From NCBI GenBank assembly GCA_963556145.1, contig OY744467.1, positions 6,634,001 through 6,698,000 of the forward strand: a stretch of 64,000 nucleotides of DNA, given 5' to 3'. This DNA comes from Hygrocybe punicea (lineage: Eukaryota > Basidiomycota > Agaricomycetes > Agaricales > Hygrophoraceae). The translations under genes were made by a program, and so were the position numbers. The notes beneath the pieces are model-generated. The model did no database searches, was not told the DNA's origin, and saw nothing but the letters and a program-made list of their open reading frames with translations. This document shows, one piece after another, positions 1 through 11,638 of this stretch. The first letter of the stretch is position 1. Each line of letters begins with the position of its first letter.

Positions 1-555
1 TTGTTCCCAAAGGACAACAAGGTAATTTCCCGATCAACGACGCACTCCGGAAACCCTTGGTGTGGATTTGTTCAAACACTTCCCACGCAAAACAACGCGT
101 CGCTGTTGAATGTTGAAAAACGTGTTGGGTTCCATTGGCAGTCCATCACAATCCGCGACACGGATGAAGAGAAGAATGATAGGATGGGAAGGTGAGGTGA
201 CAGGTTAAATTGCAGAGCAGCTGGAGAGGTTGGTGGAGGTCAACAGAGGTGAATAAGAGGCGCGTGAGAGGTACGAGAGAAGACTTGTCTTACCGATTTA
301 GTCCATTCATTCCAGCCAATGAGATTCCGTTTAATGATGCTCTGAATATAAAACTTGGCTTATTGGACAATGACAGCACTAAAAATCATGAAAAATTTGT
401 CAAGACGCTCCATAGTCACTGCCGCTCGACCTTATCCCAATGGTCTTTGGATATTACGGAGAGGTCGAGCGGCAGTAAAGGCTTGGTGCATCCCTTCGAC
501 GAAGCTTGAACGATTATACAGATTATCTAACCGTACTCACCTTTCTTTTTGCTAC
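1..555. other. No supported gene; one strong hairpin
   Basis: I see no convincing coding exon here. The short open frames have no recognisable domain. The one structure that stands out is a perfect 15-bp inverted repeat, actgccgctcgacct at 418-432 and its complement at 462-476, enclosing 29 bases. It lies about 80 bases upstream of the small KDZ-linked ORF that starts at 556. Confidence 0.5.
418..476. repeat. 15-bp perfect inverted repeat (hairpin)
   Basis: The arms are at 418-432 (actgccgctcgacct) and 462-476 (aggtcgagcggcagt), with no mismatch. The position just upstream of a KDZ-associated gene would fit a protein-binding site or a subterminal element motif. That role is inference; no second copy was seen in the window. 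Confidence 0.6.
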
Positions 556-1274
556 ATGTCAATGGGCCGCCGGGCGAAGTACTACAGTCAAGCGGACAAG
601 GCTGCTGCTGCCAATGCTCGTCGGAGGTTATCATCCCAGAGGTATGTTCTTGGCCCCTACAGCATACCTTTAACATCTGACTTTAATATCTCAGTGCTCA
701 AGTCCAAGCAATACGATCAACGACGAATCGGACTGCATATATTCGCCTGCATAGTCGGAAAGGGTCATCGACACCTTCAATATCCTACCAGGAACTCCTG
801 GACATCCCAGAGCTCCCAGTCCCCCTCATCTCGCAAGCATTGCTCCCTTTGCCAGACCACACCAGCTACTTCTTTATGGAGGGATTCCGGAGTGCAGAGA
901 ACCTTGACCAATCCAACCTGGGGTGTTGGGATCAAGATCCCCCCTTTAATTTCACACCAGACACAGACACACCCTCGGAACGACGTTTTACCAAAAGGCT
1001 CGGAGAGGTGATGCACGGCCGGTGCTTGCGGTTGCAACAAGAGGAGGACCTGGTGAGGGACAGGAATTTTGAGGGGCGTAGTCCTAAGCAACAGAGGGAA
1101 TTGCTGTGCGGAGAGCTACGGGCAGTCTTAACGATGTGGGAAGGACTGGCAAGCTATCTTACAACCTATAAGGGCACCCGCCGTGAAATTCACATGGCCG
1201 AGCATTTATTACAGTGGTGCGCTTGGAAAATTGTTCATCTCATAGAAAAGTGGGAGGGTCTCGTATACATGTAA
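556..1274 (+). CDS. Small KDZ-associated protein (unknown function)
   Basis: Two exons, 556-641 and 695-1274, joined across a GT-AG intron, encode about 221 aa with no internal stop. The protein opens with a basic segment (MGRRAKYYSQADKAAAANAR), then has a middle part reading SNLGCWDQDPPF and a helical C-terminal half with EVMHGRCLRLQQ. I recognise this layout as the short ORF often found beside KDZ transposase genes in Agaricomycetes; its biochemical role is not known to me. The basic N-terminus suggests nucleic-acid binding (inference). Its stop codon lies one base from the stop of the convergent Ulp1-bearing KDZ gene, which supports both being cargo of one element. The start was chosen because the first ATG gives MSMGRRAKYY; the ATG at 562 is equally possible. 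Confidence 0.65.
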
Positions 1275-1275
1275 T

Positions 1276-4200
1276 CTAGATCCTGGGTAGGCTAAGCGCA
1301 AGACAATGTAAATATTTCCTGAGGTCGCCCATGTCATGTTCGACAACATTGGGGAGGTGGTACCTGCGGAGAACCGCTGCGATACATGCTAGAACCCATA
1401 CGCCACAATCATACCAATTGGTTTGAACTGGAAGAACCTGGAAGACAGTTAAATGTAAGTTCAACACAAGAAGGTCAAACATACCGATATTGGATGAGCT
1501 GTCCAATCATCCATGGCGATGTGAAGGTTGTTTCCATGCTGGTTAGCAAGTCGAACCATACATGATATCAAAGACGAGATGTCCTTGACATCTTGCACCC
1601 ATGGCCGGCAAGCGGCAAAGCTGTCAAAGAGGTACAGAGAACGATCCGGCACAGATATTATACACACAACCCAATGTTCTGCCATTCTCCGGTGGATGGG
1701 AAGGATCCATATATTCTTTTGCCAGTAGGATGTCTTGTATATATTGCGCCATATTTCATCGTCTGAGGCACTGTAACGGACGCGAGGAAGGTCAAATGTC
1801 GACAAGATGGCGCACCGCTCAGCAGATTGAATGCCGCTGACACTGAGCTGATGTTTTAGGAGAGTGGCGCCAGCGTTAATACATACGTCATTCAAACGTG
1901 CATACGCTGAACCGAGAAGTTCAAGGTCGCGCTGCTCAAAGACATGTGTTGGCAGATTATGAAATCGGCGGAGGATGCGAGGTACATGGATGCTAGGGTC
2001 TTTCAACTGGAAGTTGGTGTTTTGAAAACGGTTCAGCATGTCATAGTCGATTTGAAGCTCCTGTAACATATTCATCGGGGATGACTTGTTTAAGGTGGAG
2101 AGAAACATACTGGTAATATCCATTTTATCTTGATATCACAAATGGCAGGGGCTTCGTTGTGTTCCAACTCTTCATTTTCAGCGGACAGCAGGTCGACAAG
2201 AGTAAGTTGTTCACTGCCTAGGATCAGAGGGTCTTCATCCAAGGGTAAATTTGGTTCTGCCTCGAGCAATGGCGTAGCCTCTGTGGTTGTGGATGAATGT
2301 TGTATGGAGCCTCTGCCAAGGTCTCGTGGAACTGTAGTGGGAGGTTGTAAATACCCTTCGCATGGTGATAGAATCTCATGAGGGTTTGGCCAGCGAGCGG
2401 AGAGATACCGGAGACACTTATACTGCTGTTGTAACAAAGTCACTAAATGTTGAACTGCTGAAACCGTTAGAGGTCGAAGTCAAGGGCATGAAAGTTCACT
2501 CACACGACTGCACTCGAAGAGCTAACTCCAGAGCAGTTAGTTCTTTTCCCATCCAGCCGCAAAGGTTCTCTGCTTCTTGACCCAGTCGGTCTCTTTCTTC
2601 CTTAGCCCTGTCGACTTTCTGCATCGCCTGGATGCCTTCGCAAACGTCAAGATCATCTAGCCAGCGGGGTATGTTTCCAGCTGATGGGGACACCCAGACA
2701 TCTTCCATCAAGTGTGTGCAGGCTTGTAGTTCGGCAAGCTCAGTGGGAAGCGGTGGTGGCAGTGGTATTGACCACTCGGGCTTGTATAGTGATTCCATCG
2801 TTGCACAATATTGATTGAACTTGCGGATCGCGGTCATCAGAGCCGGGCGGCGCTTAGCAATAGCCTTGCGTGTATACTGATGGAGCTTTGTACCTGAGGA
2901 TCATCAGTTCCGCTTTTGCGTGACTGCCCAGCCTGAGGTACATACCTAGAGCTATCTCGCTACCTCCTGCTGCTTGGTCCAGCTTATCCCACTCAAAGAA
3001 ACTACCGATAGCACGTTTTCGAATGTTGACCTTTAGATCGCGAGCCATAAGAAGTGCTTGAAGAAAGTCGAAGTCAATGCCTTCAAGTTCGGGGAAGAGT
3101 TGATGCACATTAAGCGATCCATAGAGATTGTCAACTTTTTTTTGAAGGCGGTCGTGGGTCCTTTCTAGACTCTCCAAGAGGCTCTGGGTATCCCCGCTGG
3201 AAGAACCCTGTTTAAGAGTGGTTCGTGTTGCAAGTAAGGTTTTGTTGAGGGCCTCGAGGTTGCTTTGTAGTTGTAGTACAGAGTCAAGCTCTTTCTTGAG
3301 GCGGGCGGGAGCATCTGCATATCAGTGGTCAGTCTGGGCTTTATCAACAGTGAGGCAGACTAACGAGCACGCGCAGATAGCTGAAAGGCCTTTTGGAGTT
3401 TCCACTGTCGACAAAGCTCGGGGAGGCTTACACCACACTCATCAAGGACTGCTTGCGCTTTGCAGCCTTGGATTTTGACTCCAAGACGAAGGCGGCTTTG
3501 GATCCAATCCCCGAGGTCATCACGTAGTTCACGGCCAATATAAGTGGCATGGCGATCAAGAAGTCATGTCCTCTGTTGATGTTCTCGGTCAGTATCGCGG
3601 AACCTGCAATGAAAATTGTTGCTTACCCCAGACATTCTGGTGATGCCAATAAGTTTCCTGAGGCGCGACCAGAGTCGTTCAACACCTTCTCCATCTGTTA
3701 AGCCCATACCCTCTTGGAGTCGAGGGTTATAAGCCAGTTGGCACGCCCACTGATGCCCATAGGCATGCATGGCATTGGTCACTAACATGAGTCGACCGGC
3801 GACATCGTCATCGAAGATGTCATACTGCAAGGGAGGGGTCAGAGAGGCTCGGTGGATGAAAAAAAGGACCTACGAGATGTGCAGATCTATCAAGGACACA
3901 CCCGACATCATACAATCCAGTAACTGTCGCTTGACTGGGAAGAAGGGTGAATAGATGCTCGAGGAGAGCAACAGCGTATTTCTGTTGTTCTCCCAGTGTG
4001 TCAATGTTGGCGAAAAAAAGCGGGATGTCGTGCCGGCAAACCAGAGCCATAACGCCGTTGTCATCAAACCGTTGTGCATTCTTGTTGTAGCTGCCGTTTG
4101 TTGCAGCATGGGCGCACTCGCACTCATCAACTGCCTCGTCAGGCACCTGGGGTGTGTAGACCTTCACCGGAGTACCGCATGCTTGTTCTATGCGTTTCCC

Positions 4201-5798
4201 TACTGCGTCAACTTGTGCCTTTGGCAGGAAATATGCCGGGTCGTAAAATGCAGGACTATCACCAGAGGCGATGCAATGGCGGTGATGCAAGTTCCCATCT
4301 GTTGCAACATGGATGTCAGAACCTCTGTTAGATGTATGAGTACTACAGATGGTGCAGAATGCTGAGTTAATCACCTGTCAAATGGTCTGCCGAACACTTC
4401 ACCACCGAAACAAGCTGGACACCGCTGTTGTAGGATACGCGCGCATTGGGGTGGAGTGGGGCGGAGCGGTGGAGCGGTTTCAAAATCAGGTACTAGGGGG
4501 GTGGGATGTGAGAGAACAGGTGGAAGTACGCCAGAGGTTGATGGGAGGTTCACTTGAGGTAAGGCGGCCACTTCTGTGATACCGGCTGCCGGTGGGAGCT
4601 CCAGCAAAGGTGAGATAGGGCCAAGAGTGTGAATGGTGTCCAGGTTGTTGAGGACGTTGTGGCATTGTTGCACTGCAGCGTCAACCTCTTTCTCAACTAG
4701 GACTTGTAGGGAATTGTACCACTGAATGGCATATCCAAGGCTTCGTCTGAAAGGTTCTTTGATGCGAGCACCCTAAAAGAGAGTTGATTGAGGTACAATA
4801 TGACAAGGGAACTACTGACGGAGATATCTAGAACATCAAAACCGCGTTGTGTGTAGAACGAGTGCAGTGCAGCTGCCAAGGCATTGACAGCTTCGCAGGA
4901 TCGTTCGAAAAGCGCACAATAGAAATCCAACAGGTGGATCGATACCACCATTCGGGGTTGTGATGGTGCGGTCGGGAAGAGTCCGTTTTCAACGAGGGCT
5001 TTTGCTGTGGTGCAACAGCTGCATGTGGTGACAGGAAGCGAAAAAAACGCTAGATAGCTAAGTTAGTTTGGCACATTGGCTTAGAACAATGGACTCACAT
5101 TCGAAATGAAGGCATACAATGTTTGTTGTTTTAGTTTCACATGCCAGGTGATGACAGGTATCTTCTATGGTGGTAACGGCTGGATGTACGCATGCATTCG
5201 AGCGTGTTATGTAGGACATAAGGGGACGAAGGAGGGATGGCAAGAGAGCCTGCCACGACTGATAAAGGTGGTGGGCGGTTGTGTCCGGGAGGGTACGTCG
5301 ACGGATTTTCTCAGTTGGTTGATGGCTCTCCGTTGCTGGCAACTTGGATATGGGTATGTTCGAGGATTCGACAGTACCGTGTTGTGTAGGTGTGTCTACA
5401 TCGTCTGGGATATAGTCTGACTGCTCTGGTTCGATATTGACATCCTCGTCAGTTGTCCTGTGATGTTGCGTCTGCAAAACTCTGAGTTGCGCGAGAAGTT
5501 GCTGTCTTTTAGCCTCTTGGCCTTGGATAATGACTAGAGTGGTAGTCTTCCGTTTGTCGCGGGATTTTTGGGGGCTGGTGTAATGTTTGCCATGGCCAGA
5601 AGCTGCAAGATGGTGGGCTCGACTAGAGCGCATCTGGTTGCCTTGGATAATAACGATCAGGCTGGTGGTGGTGGAAGTAAGGTACAGATCGCAAAGTATT
5701 TTTTGACAAGGAAGTAATATATACATATTAGGGTTCGCGCCAGAGGCTCCTGGCAGAGCAGCCATGGAGGCGACGAGCAAGAGGTTCATGACTAACAT
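1276..5798 (-). CDS. KDZ transposase (CxC1 type) with C-terminal Ulp1 protease
   Basis: A multi-exon gene read right to left. An N-terminal low-complexity part (about 5800-5060) precedes a block with GLFPTAPSQPR and FERSCEAVNA (4980-4800), then the transposase core. The core includes ATDGNLHHRH (about 4310), ALVCRHDIPLFFANID (about 4030), LYDVGCVLDRS (about 3890) and LTDGEGVERLWSRLRK (about 3700). Acidic residues in the first, third and fourth of these are the likely catalytic triad. After a coiled-coil region with LMEDVWVSPSAG (about 2690) comes a C48/Ulp1 domain: EHWVVCIISV (His), YLFDSFA (Asp) and, after an intron near 1460-1415, QTNWYDCGVW (Gln and Cys). KDZ proteins with fused or adjacent Ulp1 domains are known in basidiomycetes. 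Exon joins were not all verified, and this could be two adjacent genes. Key motifs look intact. Confidence 0.75.
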
Positions 5799-5919
5799 GG
5801 CAATTACTAATCGGGAAAAGCTCCTGAGAGCTTGGCCTCTGAGGCCACTTTAGCGTGACATAAGAACCCCCCCTTGAAGGCCGTGGGAACCTCCCCGAAG
5901 TCCTGCCTAAGGTGCTGCT

Positions 5920-7607
5920 CCGCCTACCCCGAAACGCATACGAGTCATCGAAAGTTCATCTGAGGACTCAGATGAGGGAGAGACTAGGTACACTATTCTT
6001 ATACTCAAATCATCATTACCGACACGTTTAGGACTATCCCTAGGGAATCTAACAAGAAGAATGCTGATAGCGTGAATGGAAGCACTGACTCGGACAATGA
6101 TGGTAGTGACCAAGAAGAATCCAGTGGCTCAGAGAACAAAGGACAAGATAGTTTATCCACAGAGAATCGCAAACGCAAACGTACCAGTAAGACTCTTCGT
6201 GAACTTCTAATGACCACTTCAACCAAAAAACCCAAGTAAGTCCCCGTTCCGATGCTGAACGAATGACATATTTATCATTCACATTTTGTAGACACTCCTT
6301 CTTACAGCCCTATACTGATGCAGCACAATTTCTTCCACGTGCTATCAGGCCCTTCGGCAATGTGCTACATGCATGTCAGATCGGGTTGCGACTGGATGAG
6401 AATGATGAACAGGAGAAAGATGAAGTATTGGATGACCTGTAAGCATTCGTCTAAAAGATTTCTTGGTGCTAATATTGCATATATGCATACAGTGACGAAG
6501 ATGAGCGTGCAGAGGCTAACTACATTTACAACACCTTGTTGGAGTTGGCGCCGGGCCTGAAGGCACAAATGCAAGAATATGTTGACGACGGTGACATTAC
6601 TACGATTCATGCCATGGCGTCCTTTGTAAGTGATTCTGTATCTTGAACTACTGTGATTCTGACACTACTTGAGATCAATTATCATGCTCGTGGCGCTCGC
6701 TCGGATGACGTTGGAGCTTTACGCTACAATGCAATGTCTTACCTTCCAGTGGTAGCAGGTATTGAACCAATTAGCCCAAGTGATCGAAACAAATGTGACC
6801 GTGGTTTCGCAAATCACGCAACTGCCCGCTTGCTTTGCCCACGCAATATGTTGGATGAGTTTGATGCCGATCGTGTAAAGTAAGTTGCAAGATGACCGAT
6901 AGGTTCAAAGTACTGAAGGTTATCATACAGATTTTGCCGTGATGTTCAAAACGGTGAGACTGTAGTTTCTGCAGACGACTGGCCCTCGTTCTTGTACCCT
7001 ATGGAAGGGTATGATCCTGGTGCCATTGATGTAGGCCTGTTGAGAGGGCCGTTACTACTTTCTGTAAGATGTCTTTCCTGTATTGTTTCATGGCTAACTC
7101 TATGTTTGCAGTGCTACCGACATATATTCACAGGAGCCCGCAATGCGATGAAATCCACCCCAGGACCGTCTCCAGGCAGGAAGTCAGTGTCTGACATCAA
7201 TCGCATGACCCGAGTCACGCCACGCAGCATTGGCTACATTGCTGTTTTAGTAAGTATGCATTCTGTGTGCTGTATGATGATGCTGATTCAATTCAGGTCC
7301 GTTTCATTCTCAATGGCCAGCAAGAATGGGCCATTGAAGATGGTGATTTTAACATGACCGAGTTTTTCAAGCATATTGTCGATCTCTTTGACGATCATGA
7401 GTGGAGCGAAGCTACACTTGAGTGGTGAGATAGGTAAGTCTTGTTTGCTTCATTGGATTCACGCTTATCACTCTGTACAGTCAAGTTCTTGGTGCCAAAG
7501 CACGTCGACCGGGAGGACGACGCAATCGTCAGCCCAAGGAGTCGTCTGGGACTGCTCTATTGGCCACTCAACGTGCCGCCCGTCTTCAAAACACCCAGAA
7601 CGAGTGA
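5920..7607 (+). CDS. DUF6698-like protein, KDZ-adjacent copy
   Basis: At least seven exons separated by short GT-AG introns give a continuous protein. It opens with an acidic stretch (IESSSEDSDEGE), then a basic stretch (ENRKRKRTSKTL), FLPRAIRPFGNVLHACQIGL, EYVDDGDITTI, ARGARSDDVGALRYNAMSYL, DRGFANHATARLLCPRNML, DDWPSFLYPMEGYDPG, LLLSCYRHIFTGARNA, VTPRSIGYIAVL and a tail LDDHEWSEATLEWW-like segment ending in a basic RRPGGRRNRQPK region. The order matches the fungal family I know as DUF6698 (function unknown, common near transposons). No stop interrupts the exons. The true first exon was not found: an in-frame stop lies just before GAAPPTPKRIRV near 5925, so an upstream exon or start is missing. 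It is divergent from the KDZ gene, with about 130 bases between, which may be a shared promoter (inference). Confidence 0.7.
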
Positions 7608-8326
7608 ATCCAATCTGTTCATACACTGTTTCCATTGCTCGCAACCTGTATTCTCCCCTCTGTTTCTTCTCATGGACCGCACCGCCTGAATCACAACTTC
7701 TCATGGCATCGACCCATCTATTTGTGCTGCTGTCTACCTGCTTTTAGATCCTTGCTCGTAACTCTCATATCCTCGATCCTACCTCTCGTGTTAGTTTACC
7801 TTGTGTGCACCATGTTGCAATAATACCACTGTTTTTTTACAAATATGGTGTGATGTATAGAGGAGCCAGAAGCCCCGGACTGCGCTTGCATATCCAATCA
7901 CTGCTTGCATGGCTCAACACCACTGGTGAGGTCTTGCCAATGGTGTCGCACTCTGGCCAGCCTCTTGGATGGTTGTGATCACACTGGTAGCTACTTGGAA
8001 TAGGTTGCCATTCCGATGGGGTCTCAGAAGTTTCCCTCAGTCTGATGGTATTCTTGTATCAGATACCCATTCTCCCGGGTGTTGGATTGAAATGGGAACA
8101 CTTGCCAACTCTCGGAGGTCCGTTGTGGTTACCTTGCAAGACCCGTCCCCATTCTGGTGTGCAATCCAAGGAAAGTGGGCTTTATAAAGCTATGTAAGTA
8201 CATGTAAGGATTTTCCCCTTTTGCCAATGGGGGAGGTCAGCAAGTTCATAACTGTTATGAGAACGAACTAACAGAAGTTCTGAATTTATCCAGAAGCTCC
8301 CCCAGATCCACTGGATTTCGAGACCA
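7608..8326. other. Intergenic, no gene seen
   Basis: The 3' flank of the DUF6698-like gene. No coherent coding frame was found. Short palindromes occur, such as ctttataaag near 8180 and tcataactgttatga near 8250. I looked here for terminal inverted repeats of the first KDZ module and did not find any. Confidence 0.4.
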
Positions 8327-9065
8327 CAGAAATTTACATCTTGAAGAGCACAGCATCGTCTGTGCAAACGTTCCATGACAGAACACCAGTTCTCGCAGGA
8401 TTTATACTTTCTGATCAACCAGTAGCTGAAGATCGATGGTTGGTAACGTGTTGATTGATTATCTCCAGAATAATAGCTTGATTTCACTCTGCTCACAGGT
8501 ATCCTCTTCCAGATATCCCCCAGGGACGGAAGCCAAATCCAAATCATGTTTGGGAGAGCGACAAGGAGAACATTGGAACTAAAACATCGTCCTCCGAGCC
8601 TCTGTCGCACGCGAAATGGAAGTTAGGCAAATCGGCCGATGAGGTATGAATTCATGTATATTCAGCGGGCCCCTACACGAAAATCTATGTAGCGGGGTTC
8701 GTTACTGGGCGAAACGCTGCTCCCTGCTGCTCCACGATCAGTATTTGAGTATATGTCACAGAAGGACCGCGAGCGTTTGAAGACGATAACTTTTCGAAAC
8801 CCCGCAACTGAACATGGGTCCGGGGTAATGAGTCCTGATTCTACACCTGTTCCAACGACAACCTCGATACAGGCCGCTCTACATGGCTTTCAACCGTTCG
8901 TGACCAGCTACAATGCGTACCTGCAGTCGCAAGCGTTCCCTGGATCTACATCTCTCTCGCCAATGTCACATCAGAATATGGACGAGTTCAACAAGGAGCT
9001 CGCGAGTTACCTAAAGGCAGCACGTCAAACGAGTGCCTTTGGTATCGTATTCTGTGAGGGCTGAT
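8327..9065 (+). pseudogene. 3' fragment of a GPATCH1/TGH-like gene (tentative), copy 1
   Basis: Exon pieces read TFHDRTPVLAGFILSDQPVA, then across a clean GT-AG intron (about 8450-8500) YPLPDIPQGRKPNPNH and SESDKEN-like sequence, then VFEYMSQKDRERLKTI, SIQAALHGFQPFVTSYNAYL and MSHQNMDEFNKELASYLKAA. The combination of a G-F-hydrophobic segment, a P-x-P-x-I-P segment and a D-R-E-R segment resembles the GPATCH1/TGH family of G-patch splicing proteins; I hold this only tentatively. The 5' part is missing (homology starts inside an exon), no G-patch motif is present, and a frameshift separates the 8650-8750 exon from the following one, so this is a decayed fragment. It is convergent with the WD40 fragment. 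Confidence 0.45.
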
Positions 9066-9975
9066 TTGGATCATTTGAGGTGCACTCAAGGGAGGTGGTA
9101 ATGATGTGAAGTCATATACATGGATTTTACCATCAGGTGAAGCTGTACAGGCGATCGTTGTGAAACTGCGGTCTGAATTGGATTCTGTTGAAGGAGGGAG
9201 GGAAATGGAAAGCGTGTCAAATGCTTTGACACTGTTACCAAAGATTTTAGTTTTCGTGGATGGTTTGCCAGTGGGCAAGAACGAACCGATTTGAGTGTCC
9301 AACGAATTCTGCGATTATTGTTGGGACCGTATTGGGATCCTTTGATACGTCATACACGGAGAAACTTTTTGTCTTCGGCGGCGACCAACAGAACCTCTCC
9401 TTCGCCGTTGACACGCTTGCAAAATTTGATGTCTTGTTGACGAGAAGATTGTGTGAAGGAGGCGCATATCCTGGTGAGAGTAATAAGTAGAGAGAATGAG
9501 AGAAGAGAGCGGAAATTGGTACGCACTGTCGAGTAAATATCGGCGGTTGCTTGTGATTGGACAACAAACATGTACCCGTTTACTGACCAGCGGACAATCT
9601 CCTTCTGGATTATACATTAAATAAACCAACAAGCAAGAAACGAAGATGGTTACTTTTCCCCAGTTTCGGGCTTGCCGACCCTTTCCCTCTCATAAAATCC
9701 CACATTCGAAGTGTCTTGTCTTTGCCAACACTGGCCAACTTTCCCTGAAGGGTGACCGAGTTTACACATCCTTTGTGCCCATTCAGTGACCTCAAGCTCG
9801 AGCTCTGAATAGACACAGCGTGCCATCCTCTGATGCCGAGAAGAGATGAGACCGTGATGGAAAATGAAGATCGGTATAAGCTGAATCTCGGTATAAGCTG
9901 AATTCGGCGCCACTTGAAAACACATGACTCACAGTCGGACATTTCCGAAGCTCTGAGTATATAACTAGAATCACA
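8988..9975 (-). pseudogene. MAK11/PAK1IP1-like WD40 gene fragment, copy 1
   Basis: Read right to left, pieces match the MAK11/PAK1IP1 WD40 family, which acts in 60S ribosome assembly: HLFSASEDGTLCLF (about 9830), SLRSLNGHKGCVNSV and GKDKTLRMWDFMRGKG (about 9780-9690), EIVRWSVNGYMFVVQSQATA (about 9600-9550), FCKRVNGEGEVLLVAAEDKK (about 9425-9370), FSVYDVSKDPNTVPTIIAEF (about 9365-9310), then across an intron VKAFDTLSISLPPS and TASPDGKIHVYDF. The N-terminal repeats are absent, bases are missing between NSV and GKL, and a one-base frameshift in the A/T run at 9366-9370 breaks AAEDKK from FSVYDV. The same frameshift is present in the copy at 43.9-44.9 kb, so decay began before the duplication. 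Confidence 0.75.
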
Positions 9976-9999
9976 CTGCTGACACTGCACTATCTTTCA

Positions 10000-11133
10000 T
10001 AGCTTGTTCAAGTTTTGCAGATGATTTTAAACCATACAAAATCCATTTAACTTTTCACAAATAATAACCCATCAAATACTATCCAACCACAAAAATTTGT
10101 GGCCATGCCAAAATTAATTAAATTTGAAGGCTTTGTTTTAGGTAAAAATGTAGACTTAGGGTTGGATGCATCTGCATGACACCAACCTTAATTATGAATG
10201 CACTACCTAAATTCAGGAAACATGAAGCAGGGCTTACAGAGGAACAGTGACAGTACTTGGAGCTAGTGGAAAAGATTTACAGACTCTAGGAGCAAGATGC
10301 AGATTCAGATGATGGTGGTGGACCCAATGTGCATGGATAGCATGGTGGTTGTGGACATGGACAGTGTGGTGGTCATGGTTGTGGTTGTGATGGTTGTAGC
10401 GGTAAAGGATGTGAAGATGGAGGTGGTGATGAGGAAGGAGAAAGATACAACCTTTGAAAAAAGCAGAAGGTCTCCTTTGGTCCACTGGCTAAGGCAGCTG
10501 GTAGAGAAGGTGCCAGGGTTTTTCTACCTCTAGGTCTTCCCAACAATATAACCGTGCCACTGTCATCAAAACAGCTAGAACTGCATCATTGAAAATCCAG
10601 CCTTCAATATTTCCTTGCCTAATGTCTTCTTAAATGGGATCAAAGATGTGGTATCTGCAGGATCTCTACCACTGGAAAGTCAAATGATTGACTTGTTACA
10701 TCACGAACATATATTTTCATCTCTCATTGGGGACTGGCAACTGGAATAGAAAGGAAAGCACAGTGACAAGTTCCTGTTCTCAAGCAACAATTGGATTCAC
10801 ATCTACAAATCATTGAATGTACTCCATGATGACAGTACAGTTCGGTACCCTTAGCAGGTACAAATGTTAAATTTGCTGTTACATTTAGGACTTGTTTGAG
10901 TTTGTGGAGGACAACTGTTAGAACACCATTCAGAAGTTGACTTAGTATAAAATGTGGGTTATTAGCAGAACATCTTGTGTTACGAACTGTGGACCTTGTG
11001 GCCACCATAGTAGGGAATCTTAGGAGTGTCATCCACCTCATCTCATGACTAATCCTCATCAATCTGCATATGCTCCACATCATCCACATCTTATTTTGGT
11101 TTTCTACATTCCTCTTCCACCTCCACAACAGGC
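10000..11133. repeat. Unclassified CpG-poor repeat inside duplication D
   Basis: Almost identical to 44930-46059. On the plus strand a broken frame reads LVEKIYRL, EQDADSDDGGGPNVHG, a Gly/Cys/His-rich stretch HGGCGHGQCGGHGCGCDGC and FGPLAKAAGREGARVFLPLG, with several stops. On the minus strand an open frame of about 150 codons (11218-10724) is also present. I cannot assign either to a family. The density of near-coding sequence suggests a decayed transposon ORF. Confidence 0.4.
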
Positions 11134-11638
11134 TAGTGCCTGATGAAGACATTTTTACATGCATGAGCTTATGCACAAGGTCACATACCTGCTCTCTGCC
11201 CCAAATTTGATCCTGCACATCAACAATGGCATCCCTCTGTGCGGCTTTTGCACAGAGCTTGTTGTAGGTTAGTCAGTGAGCAGTAATGCCATCAAATGTT
11301 TCATGCTGCAATTATGGTGAGGTTCAGTCTCGTCTTTGCTGGAATAAAAACTCACAGCACTTTTGATAGTGCATGCTTTGTATCTCCTCATCAGTTGAAT
11401 AAATGCAGCCTGCTCTCTGTCCTCATGAGTTCCTGTTGAGCTGCACAATAACAAATCTTTGATTTGTGCAACCCTCAGTCGCGTAGGAGGTGGGTTATAA
11501 AATATGTCCACAATTGAGAGTGCCACAGAGTGTCACAGAGTGTCACGGAGCATTGGAAAGAAACCTCAGAGTCACAGAAACTTGTAACCGGTATTATTAC
11601 TATCTTCATAACGATCCTGAACGCTCTGCCATCTAGTT

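Larger units (their letters stand above)
8327..11133 (+). repeat. Segmental duplication D, copy 1
   Basis: This 2.8-kb stretch is repeated in the same orientation at 43182-46059. Identity is high from cagaaatttacatcttg at the left edge to ccacctccacaacaggc at the right edge, and is lost abruptly on both sides. Inside are 3' parts of two convergent host-type genes (8327-9065 and about 9000-9975) and an unrecognised repeat (about 10000-11133). Copy differences are mostly C/T or G/A at CpG positions. There is also a copy-number change of a 16-bp unit (tcggtataagctgaat), two copies near 9870-9903 against three in the second segment. Confidence 0.9.

Noticed and set aside
10234..10485. His-rich minus ORF (and its copy at 45160-45411)
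   Set aside because: It is antisense to a Gly/Cys-rich broken frame and arises from the gtg/gat-rich composition.
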